The notes below the pieces were generated by a model, which did not search any database, was not told the origin of the DNA, and saw nothing but the letters and a program-made list of their open reading frames with translations. Positions 12,597-23,406 of a stretch of DNA of 64,000 bases are shown piece after piece. A program made the position numbers and the translations under genes. Location of the stretch: assembly GCF_020379485.1 (NCBI RefSeq), contig NC_063436.1:23992423-24056422 (forward strand), written 5' to 3'. This DNA is from Brassica napus. Its lineage: Eukaryota; Streptophyta; Magnoliopsida; Brassicales; Brassicaceae. Each line of letters opens with the position of its first letter. Within the stretch, counting starts at the first letter, position 1.

Positions 12597-14550
12597 ATAA
12601 TCACTAGCAAAATTGATTGTAAGTTTGTAACGCAGTCTTCATTTTTGTGATATTTATATGTTCATGCAATTTTCTTTCTGTTTGTTGTATGAGTTTTTTT
12701 AACATAAATTGTTGATGTGTAAATTTTTGTTTACGATTGAAATATGAAATATTTAATAATTTTATTTTCACTTAAGATGTTCACTTAAATTATGTAAATA
12801 TATATGTGACAAAAATTGTATGACAAAAATTTATGAGATAATAACTATATAGATTAGAATGCATGCAAATGAAAGATGAAATCCCATATTTAAAGTTGCT
12901 TTTTTTCGCAACTGATTTTAATTTAAAGTTGCTTTTGAAATGAATAAAACTTCAAATTTTTAGATATCTTTTAGAAATGTTCTTAGAAGACAGAAGATAT
13001 ATTTACAAACTCATATTAAACATTTATAACCTCTGTAATACGGTCTAAAGATTATATATGATCTTCCAAACTCTCAATAAAGTTATTGCATTTTTGTAAA
13101 AGAATATTATATTTATTTAAATAAATTTTACCCTTAACATCTATAAAATTACATTTACAATCTCAAATTAAGCATTCATAATTTCTCCTATACCATCTAA
13201 AAATTATAGATGATTTTCCAGACTCTAAAAAGTGTAAAAACAATTTATTTATAATATACATTTATATAAATAGTATTTTTTGAAAACTTATTAACTACTA
13301 TTCTCAATAGTTTTTATTAAAGTTGTTTACTTATTTTAACACTTATTTGTCAATGCTTACTTTTATCCTTTAAGATAATAACATTATTAGTTTCAATTCA
13401 CTTACACTCTCTAGATAAGAATCATTAGGGAAATATTTTTCATGACAAAAGTGTAACATTTGCAGAATGATCATTGATTATGCATTCTTTTTGCACTATC
13501 CCGCTTATTTTTTTAATCCAATCCAGCATTCTATATTTTATATTCAGTGTGAAACTAAAAAATGATTTTAATTGTACTTTGGAATGATGTTTATAATTTT
13601 CAATTCTCGATAATTGAATTGTAAAACACTAGTCAAAACATAATGAAAATATAGACGGATCAAAACAAAAATATTTGTTAAGAAGTTTGAGTAACAAAAC
13701 CACCAAAAATAGACCATTTAATAGGGAAACAATTTTAGTTTTGTGTTGTGTGTATATCATATTTTGTAATATTTTCTTGCCAAAGTGAAATAATGCTTAG
13801 CAAATGCCATGTTGATAAAAAAAAAAAAAAAGAAGCAACTGCCATAAAAGTATCAAATTAGATATGATGTATTTCGCTAAAAAAACATTTAAGAAATATA
13901 TATACAAAACAATCCGTACTTATGCACTCGCAATCACCTAATCATTCAATAGAAGAAAAAAACGATTAGTGATTTACCGATGTGCAGCATCATAAGCCTA
14001 TTAAAAACAACAATTTATTTGTCAAAGTTTATCGTTTTAAATTTTGTTGTCAACTAAAAAAAAAAAAAAAAAAAAACTAAAGTAAACTTCTGACTTTTTG
14101 GTCAGACAGGAAGTCTCTTTCATCTGTCACTAAAATGCTGTAGTGATTTACCGATGTGCTGCAAAATACTTGGCTCAAACAAAAACTTGCTAACACAGCA
14201 CAGTGACACCCTTAATAGATGATGTTATCTGGATTTCGATAAGAAATGCCTCAGTTAAAACGTTAATTACAGTATAAAGTAGCTGAGATTAGTTGGAGAC
14301 TTATCCTTTTATATAAATCACTTTTGACCTCACCTTAATTAGTGGAGTCTTAAACTACACTACCACCTACAAAAGTAATCAGGATTGTAATACTTCTCGT
14401 TTTAAGAAAAACTTTCAATATTCTTCTTGTAATGAAATCTCCTGATGACTCAGATATGTGAATATATATCTCTAATTCACCAATCCAAAACCAACACAAA
14501 CCCGCAAGTGCTCTTAGCCTTTGACTTCATTTAATGTTCATATATATTAC
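12597..14550. other. AT-rich intergenic DNA
   Basis: I see no gene. Two weak direct repeats occur: a ~75-base motif (catttataacctctg-like, near 13020 and 13170), and the 19-mer TAGTGATTTACCGATGTGC near 13967 and 14142. Several A-runs occur, for example at 13816 and 14056. The right edge meets the tandem duplication that follows. Confidence 0.5.
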
Positions 14551-15380
14551 TCCTTTCCTTATCTATCTTATTGGAATTTCATGAATCACTATCCTCCTCC
14601 ATTACCATTACCTCGTATTTATTAAGTCTTTCTCTCTATGTTCATAAATGTTTAGTATATTTAGCACTCCGTGCTGTCTCTTATCGTTCTTTTTGATAGA
14701 CCAGTGTAACTATATAAGATTCTGAAGATTCATATCTTTCTTTCTTTTTCGAAGATTCATATATCTTCTTTTTTAATTACCGAAAATGGTCGCATAAAAG
14801 GATAAATTATTATTATTATTTTTTTGTAACTTAAAAGGATAAATTTATGCTCAGACTTTTTACTATAATAGTTCTCATTTCATTGATTAAGGGTTTAGTC
14901 TTATTTGCTTTTGATCATGTAAATACATGTCAGTTGCAGTGACCTAACAAATCAGAAAGTATTTAAAATGGATGATCGCATGCATGCCTGATATATGATT
15001 CAATAAGGTTTGACATATACTCGTAAATGCTTCAGATAACTAGAGTTTTATAGCTTTTTTTTTTTGAAAAAGAAGTTTTATAGCTTATTATGATCAAAGT
15101 AATCATATTACATAAATTTAGACTAGATTAATTGAGGGAATCGATTATGAATGCATTTTAACCACTACGGTATATTCACATAGTTGTTTTAGTATTAAAG
15201 TATAAAATCCATCCTTTGAGACAAGGTCACCTAACAAATCAACAAAAGTTTTAAAATGGATCGCACATGAGTCTATAAAGGGCTTGGCCCTAAGACAATA
15301 AGCATATTTATTACGATGTCGATCGTATTAAATATGTGTACTAAACTGTAATGCGGCGATCTTTATCAAATTTTATACTA

Positions 15381-17127
15381 CTAGGATAAGATCCGCGCCT
15401 TTTGCGGGATGAAGTTGTTATTTTTATTATGTTTTGGAGAATGAAACAAAGTTCGGTTTCATTTGGATTAGGGGTGTTTAATCCGGATATCGGGTTGGTT
15501 TCGGTTCGGTTCAGTTTTTTCTGTAGTTCGGTTAGTAAAATATAACTACTATACTAAATCCATATTTAATTCGGTTCGATTTGGTTTATATACGTCGGTC
15601 TTCAGTTTATTCGGTTTTATACTGAAAAACATAATTACTTAGTTTAAGATCATATTATATATTATACAAATTTTAGAGACATGTTGTCAAAAAGTCATTT
15701 GTTAAAAAATATTATATATTTAAATAAAAGAATAAAAAACAAAAAATAATGTTTCTATCATGTAATAAAATAATCAAATCTAGAATTAATATCAAAGCTC
15801 TAAATTTTGAAAATAAAAATAAAAAACAAAACAGAAGCATGAAAGAAATTTTTTTCAATTCTTCCATATTTAGTGTTCATCAAATTAATATGTTTCGATT
15901 GAACACAACTCTGTTTGTTTAAAGATAAAAAAATTTGTAAATAATTTCAACTAATTTTTATCCATCAAATTTATAATCTTTACTTCAATTTAGTTACTGT
16001 TAAAATAAAGCAAAAAGATCAAAAAAGAAAGACTAAGAAAATAATAAGCCTCAGTTGCAGTAAATTGTTACGTAATTATAGATCAAGTGATTTACAAATT
16101 ATAATTATAGTTCAACTCATATAACAAATAGATATTCACGCGTCGTTATAAATATATACATATTTACATGTTTCAGTTTAATCGGTTATAAATCAAACCA
16201 TATCCAAATCCTACGTTTTTTATAAAATCACATACATTCGGTTTGTATGGTATATACCCACCCAAAACCATATTATCTATTTTTGTTTGGTTCGGTACTC
16301 TTCGGTTTTAGCATATTGAAAAGCCCTAATTTGGATATTAGTTGGTTTTGAATTGTTTTTTATCATGTCTTAATATCCTATTGTAGAATTAGATTTTAAA
16401 TTCATATTTTTTTGGAACCTTACATGTGAGTTTTATCTTGAAAATTCATTGAAAGTTTTGAAAGTAAAATATTTATGTAATCTTATATGGTATATAGTTT
16501 AATATATTTATATATATATATATATATATATATTTGTTTTATTATTAAATGATACTTTTTACTCATATGGTTTTAAAATAATGTGTATCTTTTATAGTAC
16601 AAATGTTAAACCATTGATCATTAATTTTTAACATAGTAATTTAATAGGTTTAGTCATTTATTGTAGTTTTTTCAAATTCAAAATATAACATATACGAAAA
16701 AAATCTAAATTTAATTTTATAGCTACTTTGATTGTTTAATTTATTTTAATAATATAAAAATTAAACAAAAAATGATGGAAAAGATATAAATTGTTATAAA
16801 ATCTTTATGATTAGAAGCATTAATTGTCATATATATATATATTAATCATTTATGGTAATTTCGTAAGTTTTATTTAAGGAAAGAAAATAAAATAGTAATT
16901 ATATCTAGCGGAACAATCATAAATGCTTCTATCGTAAATATCATATCATATAGTTTGACCAACGAATGTATCTAGCAGCATATACAATTCGAATATGGAC
17001 CTACTTGTTTTTCAATTGAATGTAATTGACTACCTAATTGAGTGACACCTAAGCATGAAGTCTTTTTTAATTAATACAAAATTGAGGTTATAAGTTTTCA
17101 AATGTTTCTCCTTTAATATATAAGGGA
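15381..17127 (-). mobile_element. Non-autonomous Helitron in unit A, with empty site in unit B
   Basis: Read on the minus strand, the element starts TCCCTTATATATTAAAGGAG, close to the usual plant Helitron 5' end. It ends with a GC-rich hairpin (TCCCGC, loop, GCGCGGA at about 15391-15408) followed by CTAG. It lies between a host A and T with no target duplication, as Helitrons do. Unit B has the uninterrupted site, tatacta joined directly to ttcaaagcacc (about 21595-21610), which fixes both ends to the base. The interior is AT-rich with no long frame, so it has no Rep/helicase of its own. Confidence 0.85.
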
Positions 17128-18145
17128 TTCAAAGCACCAATTTATTTTGCAAGTCGCAAGAGACTTCCTAAGCTGGTAAGTTGGCAACGTACAGATTAAA
17201 TATGAGTATTATACATTTTTTTTTAATTTATAAGATATGAAAATAAAATCAATTTTTGTTTGGTATAATGTACAGTGTATTGATTTTAGATTTACTTAGT
17301 TTTTAACCAAAAATCATAACACTATTTTACTTATTATAAATTTGTGTATTTAACTTTATATGGTTTGAAATCAAATTCTTTGAAATATAAATCATCAATA
17401 CCAATGCTCTAGTATTTTAAAATAATATTCGTTTTTCTTATTTAACTATCGAGATAAAAATATCTATAATCATTTATAAAAGTTATAATCATTATCTAAA
17501 ATAGTAAATGATAAGAAAAAAAACTATTAGCATTTTTAATATTACTGAATAAATAGCATTAAGCAAAATGATACAGCCAACCACAAAATTTTAAACCCAA
17601 ATAACTTTTTTGAATTTTAAATGTCAAAAATATATCAATAAAATCACTTATATTTATATATTAACAATTATGTTATAGAGTTTACATATAACTATAATAC
17701 GATATTTATATATTTTTAATTTAGTTGTTATTTCTTCATTTTGTTGGTTTGATTGTTTTATAACCAAACCATATACATATATTGTAGTTTCTTAAGCCTA
17801 ATATCCATACTATTTAAACAGTATTATCAAAATCAAACTATATTATTTTTCTTTTTGTTGGATTTATATATTCTCTGTGTGAAAAAACCGTCATCGGTGA
17901 CAACTCACGTTTGCACTTGCCATAGGCACTCAAGCCCTAAGCTAAGCTTAAACTATCCCCACTACCACTACTAGAAACCCTTCAAATAAATCTCTATAAG
18001 TAGAAACCCTCTGAGATCTCTTCTTTCCTCATATACATTCATACACACACCACATTAACTACTTCAACTGCAATCTCTCTCTCTCTCTCTCCCTTTCTAT
18101 TGTCTTTCTATATATAGAAACTAGGTGCAGTATCTTGTCATTATA
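17128..18145 (+). promoter_or_regulatory. Upstream region of CLE copy A
   Basis: This region is duplicated upstream of copy B. The proximal ~200 bases, including a CT-repeat leader (18073-18091) and a TATA-like tatatataga (18111-18119), are the best conserved between the copies, consistent with a shared core promoter. Farther up, copies A and B differ by many indels. Confidence 0.5.
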
Positions 18146-18382
18146 ATGGCTAAGTTAAGCTTCTCCTTATGCTTCTTGTTGTTTCTTCTGCTAGCCTCAG
18201 TTGCCACCGGAAGCCGCCCTCTTGAGCGGACTCCAGTCGTGGTGAAGGTGAGAGAGTTAAGCACTTCTATTGAGTGTACAAGCCCAACTGTAGCAGATGG
18301 TCAAGCTTCAGGGGGCAGTGGCAGTCAGGTAAAAACTCCGGAACGTTTAAGCCCAGGAGGATCGGACCCGGAACATCATTAG
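18146..18382 (+). CDS. CLE2: CLE2-like signalling peptide precursor, copy A
   Basis: CLE genes encode secreted precursors cut to 12-13-residue peptides that are sensed by CLV1-type receptor kinases; Arabidopsis CLE2 is linked to root, nitrate and sugar responses. This copy encodes 78 residues: a hydrophobic signal peptide (residues ~4-21, ending SVATGS), a variable Ser/Thr/Gly-rich region, and the C-terminal CLE motif RLSPGGSDPEHH followed at once by the stop. It has no introns, as is usual. The Arabidopsis CLE1-7 peptides have Pro at motif position 7, which is hydroxylated and arabinosylated in CLE2; here it is Ser, and position 10 is Glu rather than Gln. The ATG at 18146 was chosen because the signal peptide begins there. 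Position fits At4g18510. Confidence 0.93.
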   Translation: MAKLSFSLCFLLFLLLASVATGSRPLERTPVVVKVRELSTSIECTSPTVADGQASGGSGSQVKTPERLSPGGSDPEHH

Positions 18383-19365
18383 GGTTTCCTTTAAAATTGA
18401 GAGTTGTTCTCATTTTCTTCCAGATGTGTATTTCTTATTATCAATAATTTGGTTGCAATGAATCTGTTTTTTTCCTTTGTCATAAGATACGAATACGTGT
18501 TTGTAAGATCATTACAAAGGTATAACAGTTGTATTGATCACACATAATACATTATTCTAATTTCCTTATCGTACGTTAGATATTGAATTTCGCTATTTTA
18601 CGTTACATATTATATATTTTGTTTTGCTTTGACTGAGATAAGGACCGTATCATTAGTATCCTTTATTTTTTGGAACACGTTTTTCTTTTAGCTCTATTAC
18701 TTTTTGCCTTTACGATATATATAACAATGCAAGGGAGGTTGATTTAGATGTTCCTGACTTTGCGCCTTTACAATATATATAGCAATGCAAGGTGCGAGCC
18801 CGCCTTATGATTATATCGTGTTTTATGCTGATTGTGACTAGCATGTTGAAAAGCAAAAGTAAAACGAACAAGTAAGTTGTAACTTCTAACAAAAAAAAAA
18901 AAATCAAGCAAATACGTATTCTTTCTTTGTTTTTAATCGAAACACAGTAGAATGGCTTGAATGTACAATTTACATGTGGTCGATTTAGATTGTCTGGGCA
19001 TAGCAGATCATTAAGCCGCATTTTAATTGATGGCGATTAGCTTATCAAAGAAAGGATTAAACAGTTGAAGACAATGATTAAAACAAACAAATTCAAGTTA
19101 CATATCTTATATTCACCTCTGGATTCTTAACTGATAGGAACCTTTTTCTGATTAAAGGAGCTTCTTACATTAACAAAAAAATAAACACTATTGGAAGCAA
19201 TATATTAAAATGGTTTTTGATTTCTTCTCATAGTTAAATCGTGTATTAGTTTGTATAGATACGGGAAATCTATAAATATAACACTAGAAAGTTGATTTTG
19301 ATATATAATTTAAGTTCTATAAAATAGATATTAGCTGATTTAACAAATATTCAATATATAAAATT
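18383..19365. other. Downstream part of unit A
   Basis: This is the 3' UTR and intergenic DNA of CLE copy A, paired with unit B at 22959-23118 and 27903-28960. It contains a local direct repeat (ctttac-atatatataacaatgcaa at about 18708 and 18766). I see no further gene. Confidence 0.5.
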
Positions 19366-19734
19366 TAATTTCTATAACTAAGAGTAAATTTTTTAGCAAA
19401 AGAAAAAAAAAACTAAGAGTAAATTGATGGCGGATTAAGTAGTGCAAGTAATCTTTGATGGCTGGTTAAGTAGTGTAAGTAATTTTCAAATATTTATGGG
19501 CGATACTATATTGTTCTTCATTGTATCTATGGTTAAAACTTCTATTGAAGTCAAAAATCTTGTATTCGAGTATTGATTAACAAAAATTTGATGTGTTGCC
19601 AATAAAATATCATAGTCTAGTCTGGTGGTGATTAAATTAAGAGCAAAAATCTAATACGGTAAATTTTGGTTCGAATTCGGGCACTATCAAACCGCCTTCC
19701 CTTTTCTATCTTTTTTTTTTTTCTCGAAAATTTT
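19366..19734. other. Junction between duplicated units
   Basis: This ~370-base stretch lies between units A and B and matches neither clearly. It includes a short local repeat (gatggc-ggattaagtagtg- and gatggctggttaagtagtg- near 19425 and 19457). No gene is seen. Confidence 0.45.
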
Positions 19735-19809
19735 TCTTTTTCTATCTTATCGGAATTTCATGAATCTCTCTTCGTCTATTACCATTACCTTGTTTTTAAA
19801 ACTCTCTCT

Positions 19810-19822
19810 CACACACACACAG

Positions 19823-19863
<41 letters not shown>
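19810..19863. repeat. Compound CA/TA microsatellite
   Basis: (CA)n with one interruption runs directly into (TA)n over about 54 bases. It is absent from the matching part of unit A. Confidence 0.9.
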
Positions 19864-19865
<2 letters not shown>

Positions 19866-20714
19866 TAATTTGTTTGTGCGCATGCTTATATTATTATATA
19901 TACTATCACTGGCTAGGGACGGTCGAATTAGACATAGTGTGGCTTTTTTTGGTGTTAAAGATTTGTGCTTTGTGGACATACACAAATGATTAAATGCTTA
20001 TTATAATTAGCATTCCAAACCGTCTCTTATCGCTCTTTTTGATAGATCAGTGTAACTATATAAGATTCTTAAGATTCATATCTTTATTCTTTTAAGATTC
20101 AAATTTTTCTTACTTGATGATACAATTACCGAAAATAGTCACGTAAATGGATAGAACTTTATGATCAAACTTCTTATTTTAATATTTCTCATTTCACTGA
20201 ATTAGGGTTTAGTCATTTAGTTTCGATTATATAAACACGTCAGTTGCGGTGACCTAACAAAATCAGCAAGTATTGTAAACGGATGATCGCATGCATGCCT
20301 GATATATGACTCAATAATGGTTTGGAAAATATTGACACGCCGTGATAAAAGATCTTATTAAATTCAGAACTCGTAAATGCTTCATTATAGCTAATTAAGA
20401 TTGATTTAAATTGATTATAAGTAAATTACATGTTGGTTTGCCATTTGTTTAGACCAGTATTCTAAAAATAATTAAGTTTAGGTGCAGTCATAAGTAAAAC
20501 GATTTTTGTGAATATATCTTTTTAAGAATCGGTTTAAATGGAGACTATACTTTCGACCAGCACTAATCTCATATGAAACGTCTAATTAGCACCTAAAGAT
20601 TTTTGAACATAACTTGGTTTCGACTAAATTAATTGAGGGAACCGATTCTTGCATTTTAACCACTACGATTACATTCATATAGTTGTTTTGGTATTAGTAC
20701 AAAATTCATCCTTT

Positions 20715-21440
20715 GAGACCATCTCCAATGGTTTCCCTCATTTTTTCCTTCAAAATGATGTAAACTCAAAATGAGGTTGTGATTTGTTCCAATGGTTCCC
20801 CTCATTTTCTCCCTCAATTCTTATTATATTCATTTTTCAACTTTTTATTTATTGCAAATAACACCTTTTATTTTATAAGATTTTAGACTATACTCATTTA
20901 TTTTTAAATTCTACAATTTAACCAAACTTTAACTTATAAAAAACAAATATTTATTACATTAATAAAGTTACATAACAACATACAAAGTAATAGTAGAATT
21001 TTACTTAAACAGTACTATTACTATATTTTTTCTACTTTGTATTAGTTATATATCTCGATGGTATTGTTTTCTATTTTATTTTCTTTTAATTATATATTAT
21101 AATTTATAAAATTATAAGTTATATTTTAATAACTAATTATTAGTAATTATATTTTAAAAAGTTTAATCAGTATATACATATTGGATATAAAGTTATAAAA
21201 ATTATGTTTAATGTTAATGTTTTGTTTATGCATAAAATAAAGATTGTTAAAAATAAAGGACTATTATGTAAATAAAAAAAGTTTGACATCAAAATGAGGT
21301 TGTGAATAGTGTTCCCTCAAATTTGAGGGAATACTGTTCATATTCTCATTTTTTTCCTCAAAATGAAGTATCATTGGAGATATATTTCCCTCATTTTTTG
21401 ATGTTTTTCCTCATTTTGATGCACCATTGGAGATGCTCTC
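20715..21440. mobile_element. MITE with 'catctccaatgg' inverted ends
   Basis: The ends GAGACCATCTCCAATGG and the complement of GAGAGCATCTCCAATGG are inverted repeats around an AT-rich core. Sub-terminal ttccctcattttctccctca-like motifs recur in both orientations. Unit A lacks the element at the matching place (cctttgagacaaggtcacc near 15214), so it inserted after the duplication. I could not define a clean target duplication, so the superfamily stays open. Confidence 0.7.
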
Positions 21441-22721
21441 AGAAAAAGACCACCTAACAAATCAAAGAGTATAAAAATGGATCGCACATGAGCCTATAAA
21501 GGGCTTGGCCCTTGCACAATAAGTAATTTACTACGGTGTCGATCGTATTAAATATGTGTACTATACCGTAATGCGACGATCTTTATCAAATTTCTATACT
21601 ATTCAAAGCACCAGCTTACAATTTTCGAGTCGCAAGAGTCACCTGCTAAGATGGTAACAGGTGAAATATGATTTTGTAGATGTTTTTTGGTAAAACCAAG
21701 GCAACAAGAAAAATGAATACTTAATTTGAATTTCGGTTTGGCTTTTGGGATATTGATTTTTGGTGACATCTATTATAATTTACTTTTGTTTGCTTGGCTT
21801 TTGGCATAACTATATTAAATCTAATGTACAATTCTGTGAATTTTGAATGATATGGTTGATAATCAGATTCTTTTAAAACAGAAAGAACTAATGTCAATGC
21901 TCAAATTTTAAACGGAAGGTTTTTTTATTTAACTATTTAGATGAAAATAATAATAAACAGTGAAAACAAAAACAACTAAAATAGTAGTGAATATATATTT
22001 TTTTGGCCTAAAGTTGTGAATATTTTTCTAAAATAGAAAATAAGAACAAACCTGATGACAAAACAAAAACAAAAGAAAAACAAACCTATTAATATTTGTA
22101 ACATTACTAAATAGAATTTTTTTTATCAACGTAATAAAAATAAAACTTAATTCTAAATAACATAATAAATTAATAGAATTAAAATTTAAATGTCAAAATA
22201 TATATTTTATATCGCCTACATTTATATACTAAATAATATTTATATTATAGAGTTTACATATAAATAACTATATTACTATACATCATTTTAATATAATTAA
22301 CCGAGTTTTCAAATTTTCAGTTTATTTGGTTTAATCATGTATAACCAAACCATACATGTCTACTACAATTTCTAAAACTATAATCCTGTTCGGTATTATC
22401 ATAATCAAACCATATTCTCTATTTCGGTCTGGTTTGGTTTGGTTTTGCATATTCTCCATGTCAAAAAAAAAAAAACTTAATTCGTCGGTGACGACGCACG
22501 CTTGCACTTCCCATAAGCACTCAAGCCGTAAGCTAGGTCAACCTATCTTCACTACCACTACTAGGAAGTTAGGAACCCTTCTCTATAAGTAGAAACTCTC
22601 CTGAGATCTCTTCTTTCCTCATATACACACCACATTAACTACTTCACAATTGCTTGTCTCTCCCTTTCTATTATCTTTAATTTCTATATATAGAAACTAG
22701 GTGCAATAATTTGTAATTTTA

Positions 22722-22958
22722 ATGACTAAGTTAAGCATCTCGTTTTGCTTCGTCTTGTTTCTTCTGCTAGCCTCAGTTGTCACCGGAAGCCGCCCTCTTG
22801 AGAAGACTCCCGTCGGGGTAAGGGTAAGAGAGTTAAGCACATCTAGTGAGGCGACCACCTCGACTGTAGCAGATGGTCAAGCTACAGGGGGCAGTGGCAG
22901 CCAGGAAAAATCTCCGGAGAGGTTAAGCCCAGGAGGATCCGACCCGCAGCATCATTAG
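22722..22958 (+). CDS. CLE2: CLE2-like signalling peptide precursor, copy B
   Basis: This is the second tandem CLE gene, also 78 residues with no intron. It has a signal peptide (residues ~4-21, ending SVVTGS), a variable region rich in Thr, Ser and Gly, and the terminal CLE motif RLSPGGSDPQHH directly before the stop. Position 7 is again Ser rather than the clade-typical Pro; position 10 is Gln, as in Arabidopsis CLE2. The two precursors differ mainly in the variable region, and the frame and signal peptide are intact in both, so both are probably functional. A copia retrotransposon lies 160 bases past the stop and may have replaced the native 3' end signals. Confidence 0.92.
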   Translation: MTKLSISFCFVLFLLLASVVTGSRPLEKTPVGVRVRELSTSSEATTSTVADGQATGGSGSQEKSPERLSPGGSDPQHH

Positions 22959-23118
22959 GGTTACCTTTATAATTGAGAGTTGCTCTCAGTTTCTTCCACA
23001 TATGAATTTCTTATTATCAATAAATTGGTTGCAATGAATCTGTTTTTCTTTGGTGATAAGATTATGAATACGCGTTTGTAAGATCATTACAAAGGTATAA
23101 CAGTTTTCTCGATACATC

Positions 23119-23270
23119 TATTGAGATAAGGATATAGAGTTATATATTTCCTATTCTAGTTATTTCCATTATTCCGATTAGGTTTAGGAGATATCACAAA
23201 GGTTGTATAAATATTGGCTTAACGCCTTCTTAATACACAAGTTATTATTCAGCAACTCATAAACTTGTCA
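23119..23270 (+). repeat. 5' LTR of the copia element
   Basis: This 152-bp direct repeat is paired with 27746-27897. One C/T difference is seen (near 23166). Confidence 0.93.
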
Positions 23271-23406
23271 TGGTATCAGAGCATTGATCCGTTTCTTTCA
23301 AATTCATCATTCTTGAGCTGCCTCTGTTTTTCATTCACGAAAACAGAGCCGCTTGATTTACGGATTTTTTTTCAACTTACTTAAAGATTTTTTTCGGCTG
23401 TGCACG

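Larger units (their letters stand above)
14550..19365. repeat. Tandem duplication, unit A (CLE2 region)
   Basis: This unit matches unit B (about 19735-28960) in the same order and orientation. Landmarks in A and B are: the stretch with gataga-cagtgtaactatataagattct (14690 and 20030), gatgatcgcatgcatgcctgat (14972 and 20281), gagtcgcaagag-like sequence (17150 and 21627), the CLE gene (18146 and 22722), and the 3' landmark cactattggaagcaatatatt (19184 and 28499). Unit A differs by carrying a Helitron at 15381-17127. Edges are approximate, since identity fades gradually. The duplication is specific to this region and leaves two CLE genes. Confidence 0.82.

Noticed and set aside
19666..19993. Overlapping open frames with runs of His/Thr and Ile/Tyr
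   Set aside because: They are products of the CA/TA microsatellite.
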